The notes under the pieces are model-generated. The model was not told where the DNA came from. It ran no database searches and saw only the letters and a program-made list of their open reading frames with translations. Made by a program: the position numbers and the translations under genes. From contig NC_088864.1 in NCBI RefSeq assembly GCF_032884065.1, positions 20,105,999 to 20,169,998 on the forward strand: a stretch of DNA of 64,000 nucleotides, read 5' to 3'. Shown here one piece after another: positions 13,890 through 24,912 of this stretch; position 1 is the first letter of the stretch, and every line of letters begins with the position of its first letter. This stretch comes from Artemia franciscana. Its lineage: Eukaryota > Arthropoda > Branchiopoda > Anostraca > Artemiidae.

Positions 13890-14996
13890 AAACAAAAAAA
13901 AAAGTTTTTTTACTGTAAGTAAGGAGGGACATTAAAACTTAAAACGAACAGAAATTACTTCGCATATGAAAGGGGCTGCTTCCTCATCAACGCCCCGCTG
14001 TTTACGCTAAAGTTTGACTCTTTCTCTCAACTCTTCTTTTTAAAACAGTAAAGAACTTTTCATATTTATTTTTTCCATTTTTTTAACTAATGCTAGAAAA
14101 TCCTGCGCTCCCTTCATGGAAATTTTCTTCCCCCATGATAAATTCCTCGATGGAAAGTTCCCCCAACATATCCCCCTCTTCTCAGCCCCTCCCCCTAACC
14201 AAAAAAATCCCCCTGAAAACGTCTGTACGCTTCCCAATAACCATTACTATATGTAAGCACTGGTCAAAGTTTGTAACTTGTAGCCCCTCCCACCGGGACT
14301 GTGGGCGAGTAAGTCGTCCCTGAAGACATAGTTATAAGATTTTTTGACTACGCTGAACAAAGTGGCTATCTCAGAATTTTGATCCGGTGAATTTGGGAAA
14401 ATAATTAGCGTGGAAGAGGGCCTAGGTGCCCTTCAATTTTTTGGTCACTTAAAAAAGGCACTAGAACTTTTCATTTCCGTTAGAATGAGCCCTCTCGCAA
14501 CGTCCTAGGACTACTGGGTCGATACGATCACCCCTGGGGAAAAAAAACAAATAAACTCGCATCCGTGATCCAGTGTTCGGACTCGCCTATAAATTCCAAT
14601 AAATTCCTATATTTTAATGCACTCCTATAAAATGCCTATATTTTGGCTAAAATCCTATTATTCCTATATTTTCAGTTGAAGAGCACTAAGAAAATTGCTC
14701 ATGATTTGCAATTTTCTGTCTTTTGGTGTAGATTGATAATTAATTACAACTGTTGAGCTTTTTGAACTTAACTAATGCTTTGCGTTGGGCTTAGTAAGCT
14801 GCTTCTGCCTGGGCTATGCTGTTCTGTTGACTTAGTAGCCTATGTTTTGTTTTTTGTCATGTTGGAACTGTCCGAAATGAGCAAAGATCAGTATATAGGC
14901 TAGCAGTTTCTGCTTAATGAGACTGGAGTTCTTGCGACTTATGTGTTTCCTGGCTGAACGCTGGCTGGCTGATGTGAATATGGCCCAGTTATTCAA

Positions 14997-15251
14997 ATGG
15001 GCTATTCTAAGATGGTTGCTAATCGAGGGAAGCATAATAGACGTGCACTGGGTAGGCTATATGCTACATTCTGTGATCAATCTGTCCTTTATCTATCTGG
15101 TCTTAATGCCCTTCTAAAGAAAAATGATGTTAATCAGATTCGGACTTTTTATTTCAGATATTGTAAATTTTTACTTTATCTCCCCCCTTGGTATAGCAAT
15201 GGTAAGATAATTTGTAAGTTTGATGTCCCTGATGAAGTTGATGAAGTTTGA
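14997..15251 (+). pseudogene. LINE 3' ORF fragment
   Basis: An 84-residue frame with the motif IRTFYFRYCKFLLYLPPWYS, followed by a KFDVPDEV-like stretch. This is the C-terminal region found after the reverse transcriptase in one LINE group. The related element at 21589-22620 has the matching YKYAKYLLQL region. It is 5' truncated and inactive. Confidence 0.6.
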
Positions 15252-15357
15252 TGAAGTTGGCCCTCCTGCATGGAAGATTGTCGGAATCAGCTTTTTATCG
15301 TTTATCGCCTCATCATCCTTGTGTCCGTCTGTTCGGTTAATCTCATTGTAGCATAGT

Positions 15358-16350
15358 GTATTTATGGCACTTGGTATTAACCAAGTGACATATAGCAATC
15401 GCAAATTCTGTCGGTCTGACGGTCCTGGTTTTGCTACTTTAGCCAATTCCAGTTAAGCTAGGACGATGGAATTTGGCAGGCGTATCAGGAACTGGACCAT
15501 ATTAAATTAGAAATAGTCGTTTTCCCGATTTGATCATCTGGGGGGGGGGGGGGTTTGGGCCCGTTAATTCAGAAAAAAATAGAATAATGAAGTATTTTTA
15601 GCTTACGACCGGTTGATCAGATCTTAATGAAATTTGATGTTTGGAAGGATATCGTGTCTCAGAGCTGTTATTTTAAATCCCGACTGGATCTGGTGACATT
15701 GGGAGAGTTTAGAGGGGGAAACCTAAAATCTTGGAAAACACTTAGAGTGGAGTGATTGGCCTGAAACTTGGTGGGAAAAATAAGCACAAGTCCTAGATAC
15801 ATGATTGACATAACCAGAACGGATCCGCTCTCTTTGGGGTAGTTGGGAGGGGGGAGGGGTGATTCTGAAAAAATAGAAAAAGTGAGGTATTTTTAACTTA
15901 CGAACGGGTGATCGGATCTCAATGAAATTTGATATTTAAAAGGATATCGTGTCTCAAAGCTCTTATTTTAAATCCCGACCGGATCTGGTGACATTGGGGG
16001 GAGTTTGGGGTGACCTAAAATCATGGAAAACGCTTAGGTTGGAGGGATTGGGCTGAAACTTGGTGGGAAAAATAACCACAAGTCCTAGATACATGATTGA
16101 CATAACCAGAACGGATCTGCTCTCTTTGGGGTCGTTTGGGGGGGGGGTGATTCTGAAAAATTAGAAAAAATGGGATATTTTTAACTTACAAACGGGTGAT
16201 CGGATCTCAATGAAATTTGATATTTAGAAGGATATCGGGTCTCAAAGCTCTTATTTTAAATCCCGACCGGATCTGGTGACATTGGGGGAATTTGGGGGGA
16301 CCTAAAATCATGGAAAACGCTTAGATTGGAGGGATCGGGAGGAAACTTGG
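15358..16350. repeat. G-rich tandem-unit repeat, copy 2 (3 units)
   Basis: Same family as 2684-4990. It starts with the palindrome cttggtattaaccaag, has three units with the gtctcagagctcttatttta-type core and G-runs, and is truncated on the right at aacttggtaat. Confidence 0.9.
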
Positions 16351-16837
16351 TAATTTATGTGACCAGGCATCCCACTCCATCTACCACAGATCTGATCCCG
16401 AGGACTTCCGAATCCTATATTTGGGCCCGGGAAATCCTATAAAAATAGGACAGAGCCTATAATTTGAAACGAACCGACCTGTCCGAACCCTGGTGATCTG
16501 CCTTCTGGCAAAAATACAAAATTGCACATTTTTTTAGATATGAGCTTGAAACTTCTACCATAGGGTTCTCTGATACGCCGAATCTGATGGTGTGATTTTC
16601 GTTAACATTCTATGACTTTTAGGGGGTGTTTTCCCCTATTTTCTAAAATAAGGCAAATTTTCTCAGGCTCGTAACTTTTGATGGGTAAGAATAAACTTGA
16701 TGAAACTTATATATTTAACATCAGCATTAAAATGCGATTCTTTCGATGCAGCTATAGGTATCAAAATTCTATTTTTTAGAGTTTTGGCTACTATTGAGCC
16801 GAGTCGCTCCTTACTACAGTTGGTTACCACGAACTGT

Positions 16838-17403
16838 TTGATATTCGTATTAATGACCTACAGTTCTACTATTTTCCTCGTTCTGAAAAGTTGTCATTTT
16901 TTACAAATGAGGTGCGCACACGAGTATCCCGATTTCCAGACCTTAGCTTCTCGAATTTTCTGTGTGGCTCGTTTGGTCACACCGTAGTAACCCCCTCTTC
17001 GTGTGTACATTATTAACGGAATTTCCGACTTGTCCAATTAAATGTAAGCGAGGTGTGTTTTTGTCCTTTCGAAGCAGGCTTTTATTCCCAATAAATAGCG
17101 TATGTTTTATTTGCTTTTTGGCGTCATTTTGATTAGTCAGTCAATTTGTTCAAAAGGAGAGAACATTGGTTTGCATAAATACACCTGTGAATTCGCCCGC
17201 ATCGATTTCTTTTGAAACATTGAAGTATTGCCAGTTACGAAAACAGGAAATAGGTTTCGTAGTCATCGTTACGCTGTGAAACTACCTTGACTATTTTAGA
17301 GAAACTACTGCATTTATTTGTGAAAAAGCTTTCTTTTTTGCTTATACTTGGTGAGCTTCTTTACTTTTTAGTTGTTTTTTTTCTGAGATTAAATGTGTTT
17401 ATG
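16838..17403. other. Non-coding, no gene confirmed
   Basis: A short open stretch at 16860-16990 (ending at a TAG near 16984) could be a diverged exon, but it has no motif I recognise. Nothing else is supported. Confidence 0.35.
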
Positions 17404-18190
17404 GTATTTATGTCTAATAACCACCACACTCAAGAAGGGAAGTTAGGTTAATCCTAATGAAATATACATAAATATGATGAAAATATAATACTTTAGTAAT
17501 AAAACTTCGGAAACTATGACAGAGAATTATGGAAATGAGGCCGCCAAGAACGCATTACGTTAAATGGTTTCTAACATAACCAAAATACGAACTCTGTATA
17601 AAAATGTTTAATTACACTGTAATTTATCTCTCTCACACTAAGCTGATTATCATCGAGTACATACTGAAATACAGAAAAAAAATTGTTTCTACTCAGACCA
17701 AGAACTTGAGTTTGGTGGCTATAAGACAAGTACCATTTTTGTATTAAAATAAAGTAGAGTGCTTAGTTAATAAATGAAAATAATAAATAAAGTAATTATG
17801 ATCTAATTAATAAAATAAAGAATAGTAATTAAAAAAATCAACTATAATAATTAAATAACCTAAATAATAAATTAAGTTACAAATTATTGATTAATTAATA
17901 AATCGAAAATAATTTTCTTAGTAAATGCAAATTTTGACCTAAAAAGTTTGTGAGAGACAGAGGGAGGGGCGCTAATCAAGGTTTTATCTCAGGCGAAGGA
18001 GAGGCCAGAACCGCTACATGAGTAAAATACAGTAAACACGGTACTTATGTCTTTTAGGCACCACTTTTTGGGTGCAGTCAGTTTCGTTACAACTAAAGTA
18101 TTATAGTTTCATCATTTTTATGTATATTTCATTAAGATTAATCATTAACTTCACTTCTTGAGTGTGGTGGCTATAAGAAATAAGTATAAA
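17404..18190. repeat. Inverted-repeat element (about 100-bp arms)
   Basis: Arm 17404-17507 (ccaccacactcaagaagg, then cctaatgaaatatacataaa) matches in inverted orientation 18092-18190. The interior is AT-rich with no ORF. This fits a MITE-like element. The same arm sequence recurs at 19107-19145. Confidence 0.8.
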
Positions 18191-19081
18191 AAAAATCTAA
18201 AATTAAAAAATGTTTATAACCGTTAGATTATTTGTTTGAAATTTTGCCCCCTGAAATTTTGGCGCGCGGGAAAGTGCATCTTTCTCCCTTAAAACTGCCT
18301 CTGGTTTTACTTTCGTTTCGTAGTTTCAGCCTCTGATTTATGATTATCAACTTCCTCATATGTTATTTGGTACAAACTCTAATCAAACTGGGAGCTATCT
18401 GTAAGTATTTTAACATTACAAATGTAATTTCAGTCTTACATTTGTAACTACTTGAAAACCAACTGTGATGAAAACCAAACACCATTTTGGGAGCATATAC
18501 TTATTTGGTATTGCTTTTGCAAAATTAGTTTCAGATTTGCAATCAGCAAGCTCTAATCCAATGGATACGAACAACTACAGAAATTAGAATCCTTCTACGT
18601 AATCTGTAATCTACTATTCTGCGTTTAATAGTTCGTATCACAATTTTAACCTACTATTTCAATTAGTTTAACGTTTTCAAAAGTCTTAAACACCAGCTTT
18701 GATGGAAACAAAACTTCAGTATTGAAATATGTACTAACAAGAATATTTTGCCTTAGGAATCCCGGCCTCAGTAATTCAAGCCAATGAGCTCAAAATACAG
18801 GGCAGGGTACTTCCTGTAAAACTAAGATTTAATGTTTGAAAATTTTCTATATTGGTAAAAAGTTAACCCATTTTACATTTTAAATTAACTAAGCTATTTT
18901 CGGAAATTTTATTGATTAAAATTTAATCACTTAGGAGAACTACTTTTTATGTAAATTGAAATCGAGGCTGTCTCCAAAGAGGGTTAGGATTTACCCTCCC
19001 CCCCTGAAATTTTTCTTCGACTTGTAAAATGTAACAAAATCAATATAAACAAATTTTTTATTCGTTTTTTGAAGTTTTTTT
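18191..19081. other. Non-coding, no feature recognised
   Basis: AT-rich with no ORF or recognised repeat, apart from similarity of its ends to the neighbouring inverted-repeat elements. Confidence 0.4.
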
Positions 19082-19390
19082 TGGTACTTGTTAATAATAT
19101 GGAACACCCAAGAAGTGAAGTTAGGTTAATCCTAATGAAATGTAACCTTCATATAACCTTTAGTTTATAAAATAATATAATCTGTGCAACATATTTGCAC
19201 ATTAGGGGGCATATTATTTGGAAAGCTCCTCTAACCTAACCTAATGTGCAAATATATAGCCCAAATTATACAATTCCAATGTATAATATCATCCGTCACT
19301 TGTTTTTGTAACTATGAAACTGGTTTTTTGAGATATGACGTAACCGTAATTCTTGAGTGTGTTTCCTATTATTAACAAGTACTTTTTTTG
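19082..19390. repeat. Short MITE-like inverted-repeat element
   Basis: The ends ggtacttgttaataatatgg (19082) and the inverted ttattaacaagtac (about 19372-19385) form roughly 45-bp arms. An inner hairpin pairs tttgcacattag (19194-19205) with the inverted ctaatgtgcaaa (about 19240-19251). The arms share sequence with the 17404-18190 element. The small overlapping ORFs of both strands here are not genes. Confidence 0.7.
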
Positions 19391-19609
19391 TACCCCATCC
19401 CAAACCGTCCGAAAAAATGACCTCCTCCCCAAAAAGAATCTGGGCAATGGCCTTGATTGAAAACCTCTTTTTGCTAATCATAGCAAGGCATGGAACATTG
19501 GCTGTCCAGTCCGAAAATAGTGTACCTACTTTTCTAAATTTTTTTATAGACAAGCCTCGATTACCGTGCTTGGACAAAAAGTAAGTAAATAGTCCTTAAC
19601 CATCTAATA

Positions 19610-19846
19610 TGTGGGCCCTTTCTCCTGATTATGCTTCAGATGATATTTGTTGTGGTATGGTTTCTAATTTGTTCAGTACTGGATTAACAACCCCGTATTA
19701 AAAAGGGGAAAGCCCTCGGAGAAATGTTCTTTTTTTAGGCCAATTACGGTGTCAGCGGTTATGTGTAAAGTTTTTGAACTACTAATTATTGATGAGATAT
19801 CTGATAACTATTATATAATGGATAGCCAATTCTGCTTTAAGATAAA
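19610..19846 (+). pseudogene. LINE reverse transcriptase, 5' part (split)
   Basis: With frame changes the sequence reads RPITVSAVMCKVFELLIIDE, the conserved block at the start of a LINE reverse transcriptase, and then MDSQFCFK. It breaks off at 19846, and the reading resumes at 21589 after a foldback-headed repeat insertion. Confidence 0.65.
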
Positions 19847-21588
19847 TATAAAAAAACAAGTTTTCTGAAATGAAAGTAAGGAGCGACATTAAAACTTAAA
19901 ACGAACAGAAATTACTCCGTATATGAAAGGGGCTTTTCCTCCTCGACACCCCGCTCTTTACGCTAAAGTTTTTTTATTGTTTTAAAAAGTAGAGTTGCGA
20001 GAAAGAATCAAACTTTAGCGCAAGGAGCGGGGTGTCGAGGAGGAAAAGCCCCTTTCATATACGGAGTAATTTCTGTTCGTTTTAAGTTTTAATGTCGCTC
20101 CTTACTTTCATTTCAGAAAACTTGTTTTTTTATAGTTAATTTCTGAAAGTTTTTGAATTAATGCATGTCTGATTTTGGCTCTCCGTACATAAGTTATTAA
20201 AATGAAATTTGCATATTAATTCTTTTTTTGGCTAAATGGCTTTCTCTTAGTTTTGATCAGACGATTTTAAGAAATAAGGGGTGGGGAAGGAGGACTAGTT
20301 GCCCTCCAATTTTTCGGTTACTTAAAAAGGCAACTAGATCTTTTAATTTTTAACGAACGTTTTTATTAGTAAAAAATATACGTAACTTAAGAATTAACTT
20401 ACGTAACAAACTTTTATATTCTTATATTTTTGATTATATATATATGAGGGGGTTGGTCCCCTCGTTAATACCTCGCTCTTCATACTAAATCTTGTTTTGT
20501 CCCAATTCTTTAAGAAAGACACCTGAATCAGAAAGGCCGTAGAATAAATAGCTGAAATTACTTAAAATTTTTTTAGCATAAAGAGCGAAGTATTTATCTC
20601 CTCCTAAATACCTCGCTCTTTATGCTAAAGTATTTTTAGAACCCCTCATATGCGTAATAATCTCTGTTCGTTTTGAAGTTTTAACGCTTCTCTTTACTTT
20701 CAATTGAAAAAACTTTTTCATGTTTAGATTTTCATTGTTGTTCTTTTTAATAGTAATGCTAGAAAATCCTGCGCCCTTTTCATTGAATTTCTCTTCCCCC
20801 ATGAAATATTCCTCCAAGGAAAGATCCTCCCATATAGCCCCCTCCCCTGAACCCCACACCCAAACCAAAAAAATCCCCCTGATAACGTCGGTACACTTTC
20901 CAGTAACCATTACTGTATGTAAACATTGGTCAAAGTTTGTAACTTGCAGCCCCTCCCCCAGGGACTGTGGGGGGTAAGTCATCCCCAAAGAGATAGTTAT
21001 TATAGTTTTCGACTATGCGGAACAAAATGGCTATCTCAAATTTTGATCCGTTGACTTTGGGAAAAAATGAGCGTGGGAGTAGGCCTAGGTGCCCTCCAAT
21101 GTCTTTGGCCACTTAAAAAGGGCACTAGAACTTTTCATTTCCGTTAGAATGAGCCCTCTTGCAACACTCTAGGACCACTTGGTCAATACGATGACCCCTG
21201 GGAAAAAAAAACAACAAACAAACAAATAAACACGCACCCGTGATTTGTCTTCTGGCAAAAAATACGAAATTCCACATTTTTGTAGATTGGATCTTGAAAT
21301 TTTTTCTATAGGGCTCTCTGATAAACTGAATGCGATGGTGTGAATTTCGTTAAGATCCTATGACTTTTAGGGGGTGTTACCCCCTATTTTCCAAAATAAG
21401 GCAAATTTTCTCAGGCTCGTAACTTTTGATGACAGAGACTAAATTTGATGAAACTTATATATTTAAAATCAGCATAAAAATCTAATTCTTTTGATATATC
21501 TTTTAGCATCGAAATTCCGTCTTTTAGAGTTTCGTTTACTATTGAGCCGGGTCGCTCCTTACTACAGTTCGTTACCACGAACTGTTTG
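19847..21588 (+). mobile_element. Foldback-headed repeat family, complete copy
   Basis: This copy defines the family. The head is a long palindrome (19860-20130) whose arms read gtaaggagcgacattaaaac and its complement on the other side. A second diverged head block lies at 20440-20740. A roughly 800-bp body with Pro-rich pseudo-frames follows. The end is a perfect hairpin (21564-21585, stem acagttcgt, loop tacc) followed by ttga. It sits precisely inside a LINE reverse transcriptase, which fixes both borders. No protein is encoded, so it must be mobilised by something else. Confidence 0.85.
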
Positions 21589-22620
21589 AAAAGAGTAGGC
21601 TGTGACCATGCTCACCATTTGATTGCTAATTTACTTCTACATGCTCATGAAAATAATGAGGTATTATATTTTGCTGTGTTAGACGTATCTAGAGCTTTCG
21701 ACACGTGTATACATCCGCATATCTTATTGACTGCTTATAAGCATGGAGTTAATATTTTTGTCATCAAATCGATATGTGACATGCATAAAAAGCTAAATGC
21801 CAGAGTTATGGTAACTATCTCACCTGGTACGTTGAAACTCATTCATTCAATTCCAGTAAAAATGGGTATTAGACAGGGCGCTGTTATTTCTCCGCCCCTA
21901 TTTGATAATGCTGTCACTGTGCCACAACAGAACGTGTTGACCACATGTATATTTAAAGGTATTGATGTTTCGCTAGCTAACTATGCTGATGACACCCTTG
22001 GTATTAGTAGAACAGCCTTTGGAATTGCGGAAAATTTTCGAATTCTCGATAGGGAGTATAAACGTGTCGGTCTTCGATTTAATGAGAATAAAACTGAGCT
22101 CCTGGTGTTCAATCACCGTTCAGATTGCCCGACAAAAGTTTAATTAGGTGAACATGTTATTAAAGCATAAGATACACTGACGTATCTTGGTGTAGCGATT
22201 GGGTCAAATCTTCGGGCCACGCCTCAACGTTTGAAAGATTTTTTTTGCCAGAAAATCTAGGAATGCGTACAGTTTACTAGCTGTGTTAAAGTTTAAATTT
22301 AACCGCCGTATCTTACCTAGCGTTTATAATGCATTTGCTGTTCCGTATCTACTCGCCCTTGTACCATTTGGTCTCTTCTTACTGCTTCAGATATTTGGGA
22401 TGTTCGGAAGTATTGCTACAAGTATGCGAAATATTTACTACAGCTGCTTCTCTGGACTAGCAACAGCTCCCTATCCTCGCAGTATGGAGTTCCTAGTCCA
22501 GTTTCCGCGATGCAGAAAAGAAACGAGTGATATTGGAGGCAGATTATTGGTGAAAGCACCTCTGAAATTGTCCTTCGCTGATAATTTGTCTGGTCTTACA
22601 TTACTGTTTAATAAAGTAGA
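21589..22620 (+). pseudogene. LINE reverse transcriptase, 3' part (split)
   Basis: Continues the RT of 19610-19846. In frame to 22143 it shows FAVLDVSRAFDTCIHPHILL (catalytic motif A), MGIRQGAVISPPLFDN (motif B) and NYADDTLGI (the catalytic YADD box, motif C). It then has a stop at 22141-22143, a stop in LGEHVIKA*, and a shifted remainder with VRKYCYKYAKYLLQ in a third frame near 22400. The endonuclease domain is not present. It is an inactive, broken copy of a LINE related to the fragment at 14997-15251. Confidence 0.8.
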
Positions 22621-22770
22621 AACGAGAGAAAGAGTCAAACTTTAGCGTAAAGAGGGGGGCGTTGAGTAGGGAACAGCCCCTTTCATACACGGAGTAATTT
22701 CTGTTCGTTTTAAGTTTTAATGTTGCTCCTTACTTTCAGTTAAAAAAACTTAGTTTTTTTCTTCTCCTTT
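22621..22770 (+). repeat. Foldback-headed repeat family, right head arm
   Basis: Markers aaagagtcaaactttagcgt and ttaagttttaatgttgctcc, ending in ttaaaaaaacttagtttttt. It abuts the LINE end. Confidence 0.8.
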
Positions 22771-23499
22771 ATTTTTCAGTTTTTTTCCTTTTTTCAGTTT
22801 TTTTCTTTTTCAGTTTTTTGTTTTTTTTATTAGTTTTTTTTATTAGTTTGGCAAACGTTTGAAAGCTTGATAATTTTTATTCATATAAAGTTTTATTTTT
22901 AAGTTTTCATCATCATAATTCTAACACACAAAAAAACGCAAAATAGCACCTTCGTGACCACCCAAAAAGACACAAAACAACTGTTATTATACTTCCTCGA
23001 AAAAAATCTCTTACTCCTCCCTCTTGCTCGACCCTAGTAAATAATAATCAACCATTATAAAATTAATATGTTTATTGGGGACTTAAATAAATCCCACACA
23101 CAAAATCTAGAGCTCAATTCAAATCCCCGACATACTTTGACGCAAACCCAATCACAAAAAACTACAAATCAAAATTTCTTAACAATATAAAAGCGTAAGC
23201 TTACTCTAAAAGCAATCATTTATCCGTCTCTAGACAATTGGTTAAAACAAATAAATCGAAAAGAAGCAAGGAATTCCTCAAAGGTTTAACTTATACTTCT
23301 GCTGAAAGTCTGTTTCGAACTTCAGGATCTATATACCAAACGGAAAACTTGTTATGGTAGCTATAAGAGCAGGTGTTTCAACCAAATTAAACATTTCTAG
23401 TTTCATGACTATATTCCCTTTTCTTTTATATGTCCGAAAAAACCAAAACAAGTAATACATTAGAAAATAGTTTATGCATAAGCGAATGTTTCACAAAAT
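22771..23499. other. Probable 3' flank or UTR of the - strand gene
   Basis: AT-rich, with no ORF. On the - strand an AATAAA lies at 23071-23076, about 425 nt past the stop codon of the 23500-24573 gene, and could be its polyadenylation signal. A run of tcagttttttt repeats lies at 22776-22850. Confidence 0.4.
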
Positions 23500-24573
23500 T
23501 TAACCAAGGCAAAAAAAATACCACCTTTTCTTTTTGCTTTTGTGTTTTCTTTTAGGTGTCCTCAGAGGTTTGACTTTTTCCTGATTGGAATTAGAAAGAG
23601 TAAAATTATCTGAACTTTCTGCCAGGGTTCCAAGGGTATCCAATGTACTAAACTTAGCATCAAAACATGTAAGAATAGCTTGCTTTTCTTCTTCGGTTAA
23701 CTCTTCTTCTAAAGCTAACTTTTCTTTTAAAGTTTTGGAAAATTCTTCATGGACAGATGCTTTATACATTTCAATAATAGCTTGCTGCTCTTCAGAAACT
23801 TTTTTAGATAAATATGCTTGCACTTTTTCATAAGCAGCTAACAATTTTTCCTCGGTGTATCCTTCTAAAGCTGCTAAAACTTTTGGAACATCTGTTATGG
23901 CTTTATGAAAAGCCTTAACAGTAGCTATAACAATAGCTTCCTTTTCTTTTTCAGCCTCAGCAAGGCCATCTGCTGGTTTTTCTTCAGGAATGGATTTCTT
24001 TTCTCTTTCGGTGCTTTCTTCTTTTTTTGAGGCTTCAAATACCTTTAGGATATCTCTTCTCACTTTTTCAAAAATAGATTGCATTTCTTCATCTATTGCA
24101 TCGATGGATTTTTCTTTTACTGAAGCTACAAATGCCTTTGTGAATAGTGAATTTGTGAGTGTGAATTTGGAATCTGGTACACAATTTTCACAAATTTTTT
24201 GTATCATGGCAGATAATTGTATCTCTTTTTCAGCTTCAGCAGGCTCTTTCGAGAGGTCATTAGAGGCAAATTTAGGTCCATTTTTACCTCTTATCTGACT
24301 AAATCTGTTCTTATTACTTTGAGAAATAAGTTTTTCTTCCTTCTCAGTAACCTTCTGGGATTTCTCTTGACCGTCATTCCTTTTCAATTCCTTATTAATG
24401 GAATTGACTGTGCTCTTCCTGCCATAATGAGCAGTGGGATCTTCTTCGCCCTCGTTTGGAGCTTCTTTTACTCGAGTCTCTTTTTCTTTGCTAATTTTAG
24501 TAGTAATAGCTGATTTGGGTTTACTTCTCGTAGTTGACAGAGAGTTAAGCCCTTCTTTATCTATGGTATTCAT
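23500..24573 (-). CDS. Lys/Glu-rich coiled-coil protein of unknown function (single exon)
   Basis: A complete 357-residue ORF with ATG at 24573 and no intron. The first 110 residues are charged and probably disordered, with many Lys, Ser and Glu. Residues of roughly 115-325 alternate hydrophobic and charged positions as helical coiled coil, with two similar stretches (KAFVASVKEK.. and KAFHKAITDV..) that suggest an internal repeat. The C-terminus is unusual: a strongly basic cluster RKHKSKKKR followed by the aromatic tail WYFFCLG with one Cys, which could bind a membrane or nucleic acid. I recognise no family. Coding is supported by length in an AT-rich background, by an amino-acid composition that is not repeat-like, and by a well-formed promoter at the right distance. 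The gene lies between foldback-headed repeats. It could be an intronless retrocopy, but the promoter argues for a functional gene. Confidence 0.75.
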   Translation of the reverse strand: MNTIDKEGLNSLSTTRSKPKSAITTKISKEKETRVKEAPNEGEEDPTAHYGRKSTVNSINKELKRNDGQEKSQKVTEKEEKLISQSNKNRFSQIRGKNGPKFASNDLSKEPAEAEKEIQLSAMIQKICENCVPDSKFTLTNSLFTKAFVASVKEKSIDAIDEEMQSIFEKVRRDILKVFEASKKEESTEREKKSIPEEKPADGLAEAEKEKEAIVIATVKAFHKAITDVPKVLAALEGYTEEKLLAAYEKVQAYLSKKVSEEQQAIIEMYKASVHEEFSKTLKEKLALEEELTEEEKQAILTCFDAKFSTLDTLGTLAESSDNFTLSNSNQEKVKPLRTPKRKHKSKKKRWYFFCLG

Positions 24574-24604
24574 TTTATGCTCTATAGAATATCACTGTAT
24601 ACGA

Positions 24605-24783
24605 TTGACTGAATTAATGATTGCCTCAGTCTGAGGAATCCAATATATACTCTAAGTGACGTCATTGTGTCAAACGGCTGTGTTGTTTATACGATGACGT
24701 CACAAATATAAAAAACTGCTTGCAGGAATGCAATCATAGTAACGTTATATTAAAAATATTATTGTAATACTACAATGACGTCA
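24605..24783 (-). promoter_or_regulatory. Promoter with TATA box, initiator and three perfect CRE sites
   Basis: Reading the - strand, three perfect TGACGTCA palindromes (24776-24783, 24695-24702, 24657-24664) precede a TATATATT box (24642-24649). An initiator-like TCATTA follows, with its A at 24618, 31 nt from the first T of the TATA box. The leader to the ATG at 24573 would be about 45 nt. A 13-bp palindrome, cctcagtctgagg (24624-24636), lies between TATA and start. TGACGTCA is the binding site of CREB/ATF-type bZIP factors, so cAMP- or stress-dependent control is likely. Confidence 0.8.
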
Positions 24784-24912
24784 TCTACTTCGCTGCCTAA
24801 GTACAAAAATGAACAAAAATCAATTGTAAAAACCATACATAAAAAAAAACATACAAGAGGTACTAGCTAATGTGAATGAATAAATATAACTTAAAACGAA
24901 TGAAACTTGAAT

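Larger units (their letters stand above)
14571..16492. mobile_element. hAT-like insertion with 12-bp terminal inverted repeats
   Basis: The ends cagtgttcggac and gtccgaaccctg are inverted copies with one mismatch and are flanked by the direct duplication gtgatc (14565-14570, 16493-16498). The CAGTG terminus and subterminal cctata motifs resemble hAT transposons, although hAT duplications are usually 8 bp. No transposase is visible. The interior carries a LINE fragment (14997-15251) and a copy of the G-rich tandem repeat (15358-16350), so this is a nest at least three deep. Confidence 0.7.
13890..16837 (+). mobile_element. Foldback-headed repeat copy, interrupted by a hAT-like insertion
   Basis: The family head and body run from 13890 to 14570. 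The body continues at 16493 exactly where it stopped (string gtgatctgccttctggcaaa in other copies) and ends with the terminal hairpin 16816-16837. The interruption 14571-16492 is a separate insertion with a 6-bp duplication of gtgatc. Confidence 0.88.

Noticed and set aside
16860..16990. Open stretch with FPRSEKLSFF..FPDLSFSNFLCG-like text as a possible exon
   Set aside because: No family recognised and no clear splice sites; it directly follows a repeat end, so it may be repeat-derived.
19296..19584. Two opposing ORFs of 75 and 93 residues
   Set aside because: They overlap the terminal arm of a MITE-like element and have no motif.
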